From the NCBI GenBank assembly GCA_947489425.1, contig CANLDL010000001.1, forward strand, positions 124,001 through 188,000: a DNA stretch of 64,000 bases. The letters run 5' to 3'. Source of the DNA: an uncultured Pseudomonadales bacterium (GTDB lineage: Bacteria > Pseudomonadota > Gammaproteobacteria > Pseudomonadales > Cellvibrionaceae). The position numbers and the translations under genes were made by a program. Below, one piece after another: positions 8,245 through 16,662 of this stretch. How positions within the stretch are numbered: the stretch's first letter is position 1; every line of letters starts with the position of its first letter. Below the pieces are notes generated by a model. The model worked only from the letters and a program-made list of their open reading frames with translations. It was not told where the DNA came from and did not search any database.

Positions 8245-10008
8245 ATGGCTCGCATGACTCCTAGTGAAGCATTTGTTGAAACTATGGTAGCCAATGGTGT
8301 AACCGATATTTTCGGTATCATGGGCTCTGCATTCATGGATGCTATGGACATTTTTGCTCCAGCTGGCATCCGTTTAATTCCTGTTGTTCACGAACAAGGT
8401 GCTGCGCACATGGCTGATGGCTATGCTCGTGCAACTGGTCGTCACGGTGTTGTGATTGGTCAAAATGGACCAGGTATCTCTAACTGTGTCACTGGCATCG
8501 CAGCAGCATTCTGGGCTCACAGTCCTGTTGTTATGATCACACCAGAGACTGGAACAATGACTCAAGGTTTAGGTGGTTTCCAAGAAGCTAACCAGCTACC
8601 AATGTTCCAAGAATTTGTTAAATATCAAGGCCATGTAACTCATCCTAATCGTATGGCTGAATACACTGCGCGTTGTTTTGACCGTGCAATGTCTGAAATG
8701 GGTCCAACCCAGTTAAATATTCCACGTGACTACTTCTACGGCGATAGCGATGTTGAAATCCCTGAGCCACAAGTACTAGATCGTGGTCCAGGTGGTGTTA
8801 AGAGCTTACAAGAAGCAGCAGACCTTCTAGCAACTGCTAAAAACCCTGTTATCGTTTCTGGTGGCGGTGTCATCATGGGTGACGGTGTTGAAGAGTGTAA
8901 AGCATTGGCTGAGCGTTTAGGTGCACCTGTTGTAAACAGCTACCAGCATAACGATTCATTCCCAGCAAGCCATCCACAATGGTGTGGTCCTTTAGGCTAT
9001 CAAGGTTCTAAAGCGGGCATGAAGCTTATCTCTCGCGCAGACGTTGTTGTTGCACTAGGTTCACGCTTAGGGCCTTTCGGTACTTTGCCACAGCACGGTA
9101 TGGACTACTGGCCAAAAGGCGCAAAAATTATTCAAATCGATGCGGATCACAAGATGCTAGGTCTTGTTAAAAAGATCTCTGTTGGTATTTGTGGCGATGC
9201 TAAAGCAGCTGCTGTTGCTATTCTTGACCTTATTAACGATAAGACACTAACTTGTGATGCAACTAAAGACGAGCGTTTAGCTGAAATCGCTAAAGAAAAA
9301 GCTGAGTGGGAAGCAGAGCTTGATGGTTGGACTCATGAGAAAGATGACTATAGTCTTGACATGATTGCTGAGCAAGAAGCAGAAGAAGGTAACTGGTTGC
9401 ACCCACGTCAAGTACTACGTGAGCTTGAAAAAGCAATGCCTGCTGACGTAATGGTTTCTACCGATATCGGTAATATCAACGCAGTTGCACACAGCTACTT
9501 ACGCTTTGAGCGTCCACGTTCTTTCTTTGCTCCTATGAGCTTCGGTAACTGTGGTTACGCACTACCTGTAATGATGGGTGCAAAATGTGCTGCTCCTGAG
9601 CGTCCTGCTATTGCATACGCCGGTGATGGTGCTTGGGGTATGAGCTTAATGGAAATTATGACTGCTGTACGTCATGACATTCCTGTTACTGCTGTTGTAT
9701 TCCATAACCGTCAATGGGGTGCTGAGAAGAAAAACCAGGTTGAATTCTATAACCGTCGTTTTGTTGCTGGTGAACTTGAAAGCGAAAGCTTTGCTGAAAT
9801 CGGTCGTGCGATGGGTTCAGAAGGTATGACTATCGACAAGCTAGAAGACGTAGGTCCAGCGCTTAAGAAAGCAATCGACATGCAAATGAACGAAGGTAAA
9901 ACGACTGTGATCGAGATTATGTGTACTCGTGAACTAGGCGACCCGTTCCGTCGTGATGCATTAGCGAAACCAACTCGTTTCCTAGACAAGTACAAAGATT
10001 ACGTTTAA
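8245..10008 (+). CDS. xsc: sulfoacetaldehyde acetyltransferase
   Basis: A 587-residue thiamine-diphosphate enzyme that converts sulfoacetaldehyde plus phosphate to acetyl phosphate and sulfite, the desulfonation step of taurine and isethionate breakdown. The N-terminal PYR domain carries the catalytic Glu50 (VVHEQGAAHMADGYAR). The C-terminal PP domain carries the cofactor motif starting at GDG 460-462 (AGDGAWGMSLMEIM to FHNRQWG). Length and sequence fit true Xsc rather than acetolactate synthase. Start supported by AAGGA 8 bases upstream. Codon choice is strongly biased towards preferred codons compared with neighbours, suggesting high expression. A strong terminator follows, so the downstream pta gene probably needs read-through or its own promoter. 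Confidence 0.95.
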   Translation: MARMTPSEAFVETMVANGVTDIFGIMGSAFMDAMDIFAPAGIRLIPVVHEQGAAHMADGYARATGRHGVVIGQNGPGISNCVTGIAAAFWAHSPVVMITPETGTMTQGLGGFQEANQLPMFQEFVKYQGHVTHPNRMAEYTARCFDRAMSEMGPTQLNIPRDYFYGDSDVEIPEPQVLDRGPGGVKSLQEAADLLATAKNPVIVSGGGVIMGDGVEECKALAERLGAPVVNSYQHNDSFPASHPQWCGPLGYQGSKAGMKLISRADVVVALGSRLGPFGTLPQHGMDYWPKGAKIIQIDADHKMLGLVKKISVGICGDAKAAAVAILDLINDKTLTCDATKDERLAEIAKEKAEWEAELDGWTHEKDDYSLDMIAEQEAEEGNWLHPRQVLRELEKAMPADVMVSTDIGNINAVAHSYLRFERPRSFFAPMSFGNCGYALPVMMGAKCAAPERPAIAYAGDGAWGMSLMEIMTAVRHDIPVTAVVFHNRQWGAEKKNQVEFYNRRFVAGELESESFAEIGRAMGSEGMTIDKLEDVGPALKKAIDMQMNEGKTTVIEIMCTRELGDPFRRDALAKPTRFLDKYKDYV

Positions 10009-10066
10009 TTCGTATCTTAGTAGCAAAGAAGTTGTTAACTAATGTTGATTGGTTAACTTAACTTAT

Positions 10067-10102
10067 AAAACCGGACTGAGGGTCTCCTCCGTCCGGTTTT
10101 TT
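10067..10102 (+). terminator. intrinsic terminator after xsc
   Basis: Stem AAAACCGGAC / GTCCGGTTTT with an inner GAGG/CCTC extension and GTCT loop, ending in a T run. One of the clearest terminators in the window. Confidence 0.9.
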
Positions 10103-10139
10103 GTAAGTTCGTTTATATTATTTCTCTTATATATTCAAA

Positions 10140-11081
10140 ATGGATACTGTTATGACGAGTATGCTAAGTTCTACGCCCATCGAATGCCCACAATATCTTT
10201 TAGATAAAGCCACTGCTGTAAATGCTGCACCAACAGCTATTGTTAATGCCGGTGCTCGGCTGCCAATGGAAAGTGCTAAAGAAGCTTCTGAGAAAGGGCT
10301 GATTGAGCCTGTATTGGTTGGTGATGTTGAGGCTATTAATGCTATTGCTAAAGAGCTGGCGTGGGATATCTCTGGTTTGCGAGTGGTTGCAGCCGATGGC
10401 GAAGTTAGCGCAGCAGAAACATCTGTTGCTTTAGCCCGAGGTGGCGAAGTGACTTCACTAATGAAAGGCAACTTACATACGGATAATTTACTGCGAGCAG
10501 TCATTAATCGTGATACTGGCTTGCGTACAGGAACACGTTTAAGTCACGTATTTCATATGACGCTACCAGGCTCTGATGAGGCAATTTGTATTACTGATGC
10601 AGCTATCAATGTACTGCCTCCGGTCAATGTTAAATTAGATATTGCTCGTAATGTAACAAAGCTGATGCATGCACTTGGTAATAAAGAGCCCAAAATCGCA
10701 TTGCTCTCAGCGACCGAAGTCCCTACAGAATCTGTACCATCAAGTGTGGAAGCTGATGAAATCGTTAAAGAGGCGCAAAACGGTGCTGTGCCAGGCGCTA
10801 TTATTGATGGCCCCTTTGCTTTTGATAATGCAGTCTCTAAAGAGGCGGCACGTATTAAAGGCGTAAATAGCCCTGTTGCGGGTTGTGCTGATGTATTGCT
10901 TGTACCCAATATCGAAGCAGGTAATGTACTATTTAAACAAATGGTTTACTTTATGAGTGGTTGTGCTGCAGGGCTTGTGATGGGTGCTAAGGTCCCCATT
11001 GTTTTGACATCACGTGCAGACCCTGTTGCTGCTCGGCTAGCTTCTGCTGCATTAGCATCTATTGTTGCAGGCGCTGCGTAA
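10140..11081 (+). CDS. pta: phosphate acetyltransferase of the sulfonate pathway
   Basis: A 313-residue single-domain phosphotransacetylase (PTA/PTB family) that turns the acetyl phosphate made by Xsc into acetyl-CoA. Visible signatures: SLMKGNLHT near 105, RLSHVFHM near 145, PGSDEAICITDAAINV near 155, and the C-terminal GCAAGLVMGAKVPIVLTSRAD. It lacks the N-terminal regulatory domain of long Pta, as is usual for Pta paired with Xsc. The start could instead be the Met at 10152; neither has a clear ribosome site. It lies 131 bases after xsc, beyond a terminator. Confidence 0.93.
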   Translation: MDTVMTSMLSSTPIECPQYLLDKATAVNAAPTAIVNAGARLPMESAKEASEKGLIEPVLVGDVEAINAIAKELAWDISGLRVVAADGEVSAAETSVALARGGEVTSLMKGNLHTDNLLRAVINRDTGLRTGTRLSHVFHMTLPGSDEAICITDAAINVLPPVNVKLDIARNVTKLMHALGNKEPKIALLSATEVPTESVPSSVEADEIVKEAQNGAVPGAIIDGPFAFDNAVSKEAARIKGVNSPVAGCADVLLVPNIEAGNVLFKQMVYFMSGCAAGLVMGAKVPIVLTSRADPVAARLASAALASIVAGAA

Positions 11082-11183
11082 AACTTTTTTAATTTATATA
11101 AGAGCAAGCAAGAAGTGTAAAATCTCAATAGAGTGTTTGCTTTTATACATAACTGACTTTGAATTTAACCAGAATAAGACTGA

Positions 11184-12170
11184 ATGACTATGACTGATCT
11201 AACACTGAGTAAGCCTGATACGTTTGTAAATGCGCGAGAAATTTTTGGTATTGAAGCCAATATTAAAGTGCCCGCTTTTAGTGAAAGAGATGAGCATGTT
11301 CCAGAAATTGATGAAGCCTACAAATTTAACCCAGATGTAACTACGGCTATTTTATCGGGCTTTATTTATAATCGACGCGTTATGGTGCAAGGTTTACATG
11401 GTACTGGTAAATCAACGCATATCGAGCAGGTCGCGGCTCGTCTAAATTGGCCTTGTATCCGCATCAATCTTGATGGGCATATTAGTCGCCTCGATATGGT
11501 AGGTAAGGATGCTGTGGTTATTCGCGATAATAAACAGGTTACTGAATTCCAAGAAGGGATTGTGCCGTGGTCTTTACAGCGACCTGTAGCGCTTATTTTT
11601 GACGAACTCGATGCAGCGCGTCCAGAAGTTATGTTTGTTATCCAGCGTATTCTTGAGCGTGAGGGTAAATTTACTCTACTTGATCAAAATAAAGTGATTA
11701 GCCCCAATCCTTTTTTTCGTTTGTTTGCAACGGCTAATACAATCGGTTTAGGTAATTTAAACGGTCTCTACCATGGTACGCAAATGATCAACCAAGCGCA
11801 GATGGATCGCTGGAATATCGTTGCGCGTCTTAACTATTTGTCCGTTGAAGATGAAGTGAATATTATTGTTAGTCGAGTCCCAAGTTTTGATAATGAAGAG
11901 GGTAGAAAGACTATTGCTTCCATGGTTGCGGTCGCTGACCTTACTCGTAAAGGGTTTACAGCAGGGGACTTATCGACACTTATGTCTCCCCGTACGGTTA
12001 TATTTTGGGCTGAGAATTTAGAAATTTTCCGTAATGTATCGACCGCTTTTAGATTATCATTTTTAAACAAATGTGATGAAGCGGAACACAGCACTATTGC
12101 TGAATATTACCAGCGTTGTTTTGATGAGGAACTGAAAGAGTCTAATATTGTTGAAGGTTGGTTTGAATAA
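11184..12170 (+). CDS. CobS-like AAA+ ATPase (MoxR/chelatase type)
   Basis: A 328-residue AAA+ ATPase. Walker A is GLHGTGKST (70-78) and Walker B is ALIFDELDA with Asp140/Glu141. The N-terminal segment ([23 protein letters not shown]) and the arginine-rich C-terminal part match CobS, the ATPase subunit of aerobic cobaltochelatase. No cobN large subunit and no other cobalamin gene is in the window. Placed between pta and a CobT-like VWA gene, it most likely forms a two-part remodelling machine with that partner. The substrate may be Xsc, the aminotransferase, or something outside the window; this is inference. Confidence 0.9.
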   Translation: MTMTDLTLSKPDTFVNAREIFGIEANIKVPAFSERDEHVPEIDEAYKFNPDVTTAILSGFIYNRRVMVQGLHGTGKSTHIEQVAARLNWPCIRINLDGHISRLDMVGKDAVVIRDNKQVTEFQEGIVPWSLQRPVALIFDELDAARPEVMFVIQRILEREGKFTLLDQNKVISPNPFFRLFATANTIGLGNLNGLYHGTQMINQAQMDRWNIVARLNYLSVEDEVNIIVSRVPSFDNEEGRKTIASMVAVADLTRKGFTAGDLSTLMSPRTVIFWAENLEIFRNVSTAFRLSFLNKCDEAEHSTIAEYYQRCFDEELKESNIVEGWFE

Positions 12171-12215
12171 ACTAAATCTCGTATTTATCAAGAATAACCT
12201 AAAGGTTTAGTCTCT

Positions 12216-13931
12216 ATGGCTCAGATGGAAGTCCTACAACAAAAGCTTGAGCACTGGTGTGCAGCATCTATACGAGCAATTGCCGGTGAGCCAACAATCC
12301 ATTATCGCGGCCACTATTTAAATCGTAACGGTCGGCCTTTTCCTGTGCGTGTAGCCCATTTACAACTCGATGCCGATACTAATGATTATCGGCATCTGCG
12401 TGGTGTTGCAGATGGCATTGCCCTACGTCTACTATTTAGCGACGATGCACTACATCAGTCGCTACGCCCAGAAAATAGCCTACAGTCTTGGATATTTGAA
12501 TTGCTAGAACAGTTGCGTGTTGAGGCGCTATCTCCTGATCGTTTGCCAGGTATCAGAGCCAACATTCGCAAACGATTTTTACACTGGGCAGATCAAGCCA
12601 ATGCCTCAGGTTTAACGGAAAGCCATGCAGGGATGATGATATTTGCCTTAGCGATTACTGCTTGGTCACGCTTATTTAGTTCACAACCCCCTCATGATAT
12701 AGAAGATCATATCGAAGCCACGCGTATGAGCTTTGGCCGTTTGATTGGTAAGCAGTTACGCGAGATGAAAAGTCTTAAAGACGACCAAAAGGCCTTTAGC
12801 GTACCTGCGCTAGATGTCGCAAGAATTATTCAAGAAGAGATCCAAGGTTTATCGCTTGTCGATGATGATGACGATAAAAGCGACGAAGATATTAAATCAT
12901 TGATCAACAAGAGCAATACCAGTTTACGCTTACTTTATGCAGATGGTGCCGATGCCGACCAGGCCAACGGTGTATCTGGCGTTAATGCCATTGCCGAGAT
13001 GGATTTTGAGCTTAACTACCATGTTTACTCAACGGCTTATGATCAAGTAGTTGATATGGCTAAAAAGATTCGCCCAGCAAAACTCAAAGAGATGAGGGAT
13101 AGTCTCGATAAGCGCATACGAGAGCAAAGCGTTAATATTCCGCGTTTATCCCGCTATTTTGCCAAGTTATTTGCCGTACCTCGTTTAGCCGGTTGGGATT
13201 TTGGTAAAGAAGAGGGAGTGCTCGATGCGGGTAGTTTGACTCGCCTTGTGACATCTCCTGATGAGCGTAAATTATTTAAACAAGAAGCTGAAAAGCCATT
13301 ACTTGACTGTGTTGTTAGTGTGCTCATTGATAATTCTGGCTCTATGCAGCAGCATAGTGCAGATGTTGCCATTCTTGTCGACACCATTGTTAAGGCCCTA
13401 GAGATGGCGCGTGTAAAGACAGAGGTACTTGGCTTTACAACTGTTGAGTGGAATGGTGGTAAAGTCTATAAGCAGTGGACTCGTGAGGGTAGCGCCGAAA
13501 ACCCAGGTCGCTTAAATAGCGTATGTCACAATATTTATAAGAGAGCAGATACCTCATGGCGTCGTAGCCGCCAGACTATCGCGGGCTTGCTAAAAGCTGA
13601 TTTATACCGTGAAAGTATCGATGGCGAGGCGTTAGAATGGGCCTATGGTCGATTATCTCAGCGCAGTGAAAAACGGCGTATCATCATGGTGATATCTGAT
13701 GGTTCTCCTATGGATACAATGACTCACTTAGCTAACGAAGAAAACTATCTAGATAAGCATTTAAAGCAAGTGGCTACCAATATAGAAGATAGCTCTAATG
13801 TGCACCTGTGCGCCTTAGGTGTAGGTCTAGATTTGAGTGCCTATTATCGCAAGAGTTTGATGATTCTTGATAAAGAGCTGGATAACAAAGCCTATTTTGA
13901 GATTGCTGACCTTCTAACTCATGCCAATTAA
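12216..13931 (+). CDS. CobT-like VWA-domain protein
   Basis: A 571-residue partner of the CobS-like ATPase, 45 bases downstream of it. The N-terminal half is alpha-helical; an acidic stretch at about 216-225 (VDDDDDKSDED) is much shorter than the acidic linker of many CobT proteins. The C-terminal VWA domain has a complete MIDAS start Asp372-x-Ser-x-Ser (LIDNSGS), followed by the CobT-specific ILGFTT-like (VLGFTTVEW), PGRLN, IYKRAD, WRRSR, IDGEALEWA and SDGSPMD motifs. Fully intact. As with its partner, a vitamin B12 role is doubtful without CobN; an activator role like CbbQ/CbbO or NorQ/NorD is possible. Confidence 0.9.
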   Translation: MAQMEVLQQKLEHWCAASIRAIAGEPTIHYRGHYLNRNGRPFPVRVAHLQLDADTNDYRHLRGVADGIALRLLFSDDALHQSLRPENSLQSWIFELLEQLRVEALSPDRLPGIRANIRKRFLHWADQANASGLTESHAGMMIFALAITAWSRLFSSQPPHDIEDHIEATRMSFGRLIGKQLREMKSLKDDQKAFSVPALDVARIIQEEIQGLSLVDDDDDKSDEDIKSLINKSNTSLRLLYADGADADQANGVSGVNAIAEMDFELNYHVYSTAYDQVVDMAKKIRPAKLKEMRDSLDKRIREQSVNIPRLSRYFAKLFAVPRLAGWDFGKEEGVLDAGSLTRLVTSPDERKLFKQEAEKPLLDCVVSVLIDNSGSMQQHSADVAILVDTIVKALEMARVKTEVLGFTTVEWNGGKVYKQWTREGSAENPGRLNSVCHNIYKRADTSWRRSRQTIAGLLKADLYRESIDGEALEWAYGRLSQRSEKRRIIMVISDGSPMDTMTHLANEENYLDKHLKQVATNIEDSSNVHLCALGVGLDLSAYYRKSLMILDKELDNKAYFEIADLLTHAN

Positions 13932-13933
13932 CA

Positions 13934-13960
13934 GGGCTTATTGTTCAATAAGCCTTTCTT
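13934..13960 (+). terminator. hairpin terminator after cobT-like gene
   Basis: Stem GGCTTATT / AATAAGCC with a GTTC loop, followed by TTTCTT, three bases after the stop codon. Marks the end of the pta-cobS-cobT-like unit. Confidence 0.75.
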
Positions 13961-14063
13961 GTAACCTTTGTGCTGTTTAGTGCATCTTAATAGTGGTTAA
14001 AGCTGCTATCCTGCGAAGACGGTTCGTATCAATGTCATCTTGTAAAAATAGGATAGATAAGTA

Positions 14064-14465
14064 ATGGGTATTGTTGTACTAATTTTTATGGTTTTGGGCT
14101 TGTTGCACCAGTCACCCATTAAGTGGTTGAATTTGGGCGGGTTTGGCCAAAAGCCTGCGGTAGTTAGCTTTATTGGCATTGGTTTATTGCTAATGGGCTT
14201 ATGGAATGCCGTTTGGTTTGGTCTTAGGCACCTAACTATGTTTTGGGGCCTAGCCTCAGTAGTATCGGGTATGTTTATGGTGGTGACAGCCTTTGTAATA
14301 CTCGCTGACAGTAATAGTCAGTTTTCTACAAACCTTATAGTCAAAAAAATAGCCGCTTTAATATCGCCATTGTTGACTCTTTGGTTTTTAGGGTTAGCTA
14401 CCAGTGCTCTTTTGTACGGCGTTACTATTATCCAGCTCAATTTAGGTTTGCCTATTATTGGTTAA
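14064..14465 (+). CDS. small membrane protein of unknown function
   Basis: A 133-residue protein with four hydrophobic segments (about 2-18, 33-53, 58-80 and 100-122) and few charged residues, so an inner-membrane protein. I recognise no family. It follows the cobT-like gene after a terminator and lies 127 bases before the cytochrome gene, so it is probably transcribed alone. Confidence 0.7.
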   Translation: MGIVVLIFMVLGLLHQSPIKWLNLGGFGQKPAVVSFIGIGLLLMGLWNAVWFGLRHLTMFWGLASVVSGMFMVVTAFVILADSNSQFSTNLIVKKIAALISPLLTLWFLGLATSALLYGVTIIQLNLGLPIIG

Positions 14466-14592
14466 AGTGTGAATTAATATATAGTTTGGAATAATTTATT
14501 GGGTCAATAAATTATTTTTTTGAATAAAATGGAACTTTGGCTAATATTAAAGTTCATAGCTACGAATTATAATTATTAACAGGAGAGAAAGA

Positions 14593-15177
14593 GTGAAATC
14601 TCTAATCGTTTCAGCCGGTTTATTATCATTATCAATGATGATGTTTACAAACACTGCGCATGCCGCAGAATGTACAATTACAGGTTCTCACAAAGAACAA
14701 AGCCTAGAGCAGGTTAATGAGTACTACAAGTGCATTAGGCCAACGTTGATTGAAAAATATCAAAGTAAAGGTGAAGAGAACGCCATTGCTTATACTAACT
14801 GGAAAGCTGTACAAACTGGCCCAGCAGCACCTGGTTTTCACAGCGGTCGTTATCTAATGACTTTTGTTAATGATATTGGCTATGATCAATACGTAAAATA
14901 TGAGTCGGCTGATGTTAACTTTCCTATTGGTACTTATGTCGCTAAGGAAAGTTTTAAAATTAGAAAAGGTGGTAAGTTAAAACCAGGACCATTATTCTTT
15001 ATGGAAAAAGTGGGTATAGAAAAAGCGCCCAAAACTGATGGTTGGTGGTATGGCGGTACTAAAACAAGCGGTGCTAAATGGAATGTAAGTCAGTCTTTTT
15101 GTCATAGCTGCCACAAAAACTACTTATTCCAAGACGCGATGGGTTACCCAGCACCAGACGTTAGATTCAAAAAGTAA
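14593..15177 (+). CDS. periplasmic cytochrome P460-family haem protein
   Basis: A 194-residue secreted protein: signal peptide ending AHA-A near 24, a P460-like beta domain (NWKAVQTGPAAPGFHSGRYLMTFVND) and a single c-type haem site C170-H-S-C-H174 close to the C-terminus, the usual position in P460 and cytochrome c'-beta proteins. These oxidise hydroxylamine or bind NO; which applies depends on a haem-crosslinking Lys that I cannot assign by eye. Starts with GTG after AGGAGA. Followed by a strong terminator, so monocistronic. Confidence 0.85.
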   Translation: MKSLIVSAGLLSLSMMMFTNTAHAAECTITGSHKEQSLEQVNEYYKCIRPTLIEKYQSKGEENAIAYTNWKAVQTGPAAPGFHSGRYLMTFVNDIGYDQYVKYESADVNFPIGTYVAKESFKIRKGGKLKPGPLFFMEKVGIEKAPKTDGWWYGGTKTSGAKWNVSQSFCHSCHKNYLFQDAMGYPAPDVRFKK

Positions 15178-15204
15178 TACAAAATAGTTTCTATAACTAT
15201 TTAG

Positions 15205-15235
15205 AAGGCAGATACAGCATGTATCTGCCTTTTTT
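15205..15235 (+). terminator. intrinsic terminator after P460-type gene
   Basis: Perfect 11-bp stem AAGGCAGATAC / GTATCTGCCTT with a 5-base loop and a T run. Confidence 0.92.
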
Positions 15236-15286
15236 ATTTATACTGTTTAATAATCTACTATAACGCCTATTTTTAGAAGAATTACT

Positions 15287-15676
15287 ATGAATTGTTATTG
15301 TAATAGTGAAAAACCATTCAACCGTTGTTGCGAGCCATTAATTACGGCGGTTGCACAAGCAAAAACACCAGTGCAACTTATGCGCTCTCGTTTTACCGCT
15401 TATAAATTGGGTGGCTATGGTGAATACTTGTTAAAGACTTGGTTCCCTTTAATGACCAAAGGTTTGACTGTTCCTGATTTATCTAAAAAAACACGAGATT
15501 GGCAACAGCTTGAAATAGTTAATAAATCACAGCAAGGCGATGATGCTCTTGTGGAGTTTAAGGCAACATTTATTGATGAATCAGGTGCAGATAAGGTACA
15601 TCATGAGTATTCTATTTTTAAGCGAATCAAAGGTATATGGTTATACGTTGGTGAAGAAATAAAATCAGACCGCTAA
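15287..15676 (+). CDS. YchJ-family SEC-C motif protein
   Basis: A 129-residue protein beginning with a SEC-C zinc motif (MNCYCNSEKPFNRCCEPLI), followed by the YchJ/UPF0225 domain (MRSRFTAYKLGGYGEYLLKTWF). Escherichia coli YchJ is longer and has a second C-terminal SEC-C motif, which is absent here. A zinc-binding accessory role in the cytosol is likely; the exact function is unknown. It leads a short run of small genes on the same strand. Confidence 0.88.
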   Translation: MNCYCNSEKPFNRCCEPLITAVAQAKTPVQLMRSRFTAYKLGGYGEYLLKTWFPLMTKGLTVPDLSKKTRDWQQLEIVNKSQQGDDALVEFKATFIDESGADKVHHEYSIFKRIKGIWLYVGEEIKSDR

Positions 15677-15722
15677 AAAGATAGATAATCAATACATTAC
15701 TTTGTATAGAAGAATGCAAAAT

Positions 15723-16232
15723 ATGGACACAAAAAAATCGATTAATTATTTTGCTTACGGCTCTAATATGCCGTTAGCCCGGTTACAGCAACGGGTACCT
15801 AGTGCAAAGGTCTCAGGTATTTATTTTGTCACGGGTTATGATTTACGTTTTCATATGGTATCCCATGATAACTCGGCTAAATGCGATGCTTTTTATACCG
15901 GTCATGAAAGTGATTGTGTATGGGGTGTAGTGTTTACTATGTCTATATCGGAGCGGGGGGCACTTGATCAAGCAGAATCATTAGACGTTGGTTATAAGGA
16001 TAAGTGGATAAATGTTACTAATCAGCAAGGAGAGCAGCTTCAAGCACTCATCTATTGTGCTATACCCATTGATGCGGCAGTAAAGCCTTACAGCTGGTAT
16101 GTAAATCATGTGCTGATAGGTGCAGAACAAAATAATTTACCCGAGGCTTATATCGAAAAGATAAAGTCTGTTGAATATATAGAAGACGAGCAATGTGATC
16201 GTGCGCTTAGAGAATACGGTATTCATCAATAG
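15723..16232 (+). CDS. gamma-glutamylcyclotransferase-like protein
   Basis: A GGCT-like fold protein with the signature YFAYGSNM near the N-terminus, which binds the gamma-glutamyl substrate. The catalytic Glu is probably in DQAESLDVGY. I use the ATG at 15723 (169 residues), 10 bases after AGAAG; a TTG at 15702 would extend it by seven residues without a ribosome site. May act on gamma-glutamyl amino acids or glutathione, but many such proteins have unknown substrates. Confidence 0.8.
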   Translation: MDTKKSINYFAYGSNMPLARLQQRVPSAKVSGIYFVTGYDLRFHMVSHDNSAKCDAFYTGHESDCVWGVVFTMSISERGALDQAESLDVGYKDKWINVTNQQGEQLQALIYCAIPIDAAVKPYSWYVNHVLIGAEQNNLPEAYIEKIKSVEYIEDEQCDRALREYGIHQ

Positions 16233-16270
16233 CGCTATAAAAAACAGCCTTAAAGGTAAATAACAAGCCA

Positions 16271-16600
16271 ATGTTTGAAATTAAGACAATACTTTTATTT
16301 TTAATAACAGCACTGGCTGAAATATTGGGCTGTTACTTACCTTATCTGTGGCTAAAGCATGACAAAAGTGTTTGGTTATTAATTCCGTCGGCGATTAGCT
16401 TAGCACTTTTTGCTTGGTTGTTATCACTGCACCCAGGTGCCAGTGGTAGAGTGTATGCCGCTTATGGTGGCGTTTATATTGGCGTTGCTATTTTATGGTT
16501 GTGGTTGATAGAGGGTGTTGCGCCTTCGCGTTGGGATATTATTGGCTCATTAGTCGCCCTAACAGGAATGGCAATCATTATGTTTGCTCCCAAGAGCTAA
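16271..16600 (+). CDS. YnfA/UPF0060-family inner-membrane protein
   Basis: A 109-residue protein with four membrane helices. Family motifs are evident: [33 protein letters not shown] and the C-terminal [17 protein letters not shown]. YnfA is related to small multidrug resistance exporters; substrates in this organism are unknown. Length is exactly as in the family. Confidence 0.93.
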   Translation: MFEIKTILLFLITALAEILGCYLPYLWLKHDKSVWLLIPSAISLALFAWLLSLHPGASGRVYAAYGGVYIGVAILWLWLIEGVAPSRWDIIGSLVALTGMAIIMFAPKS

Positions 16601-16662
16601 TAAACTTGTATCATCAGCTAGTAGAGCTTAATTATATTATTGATTCTTTGTAGGATAAAAAT

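Noticed and set aside
11184-13931. Cobaltochelatase for vitamin B12 synthesis
   Set aside because: CobS and CobT subunits are clear, but no CobN and no other cobalamin gene is in the window, so I do not call a B12 function.
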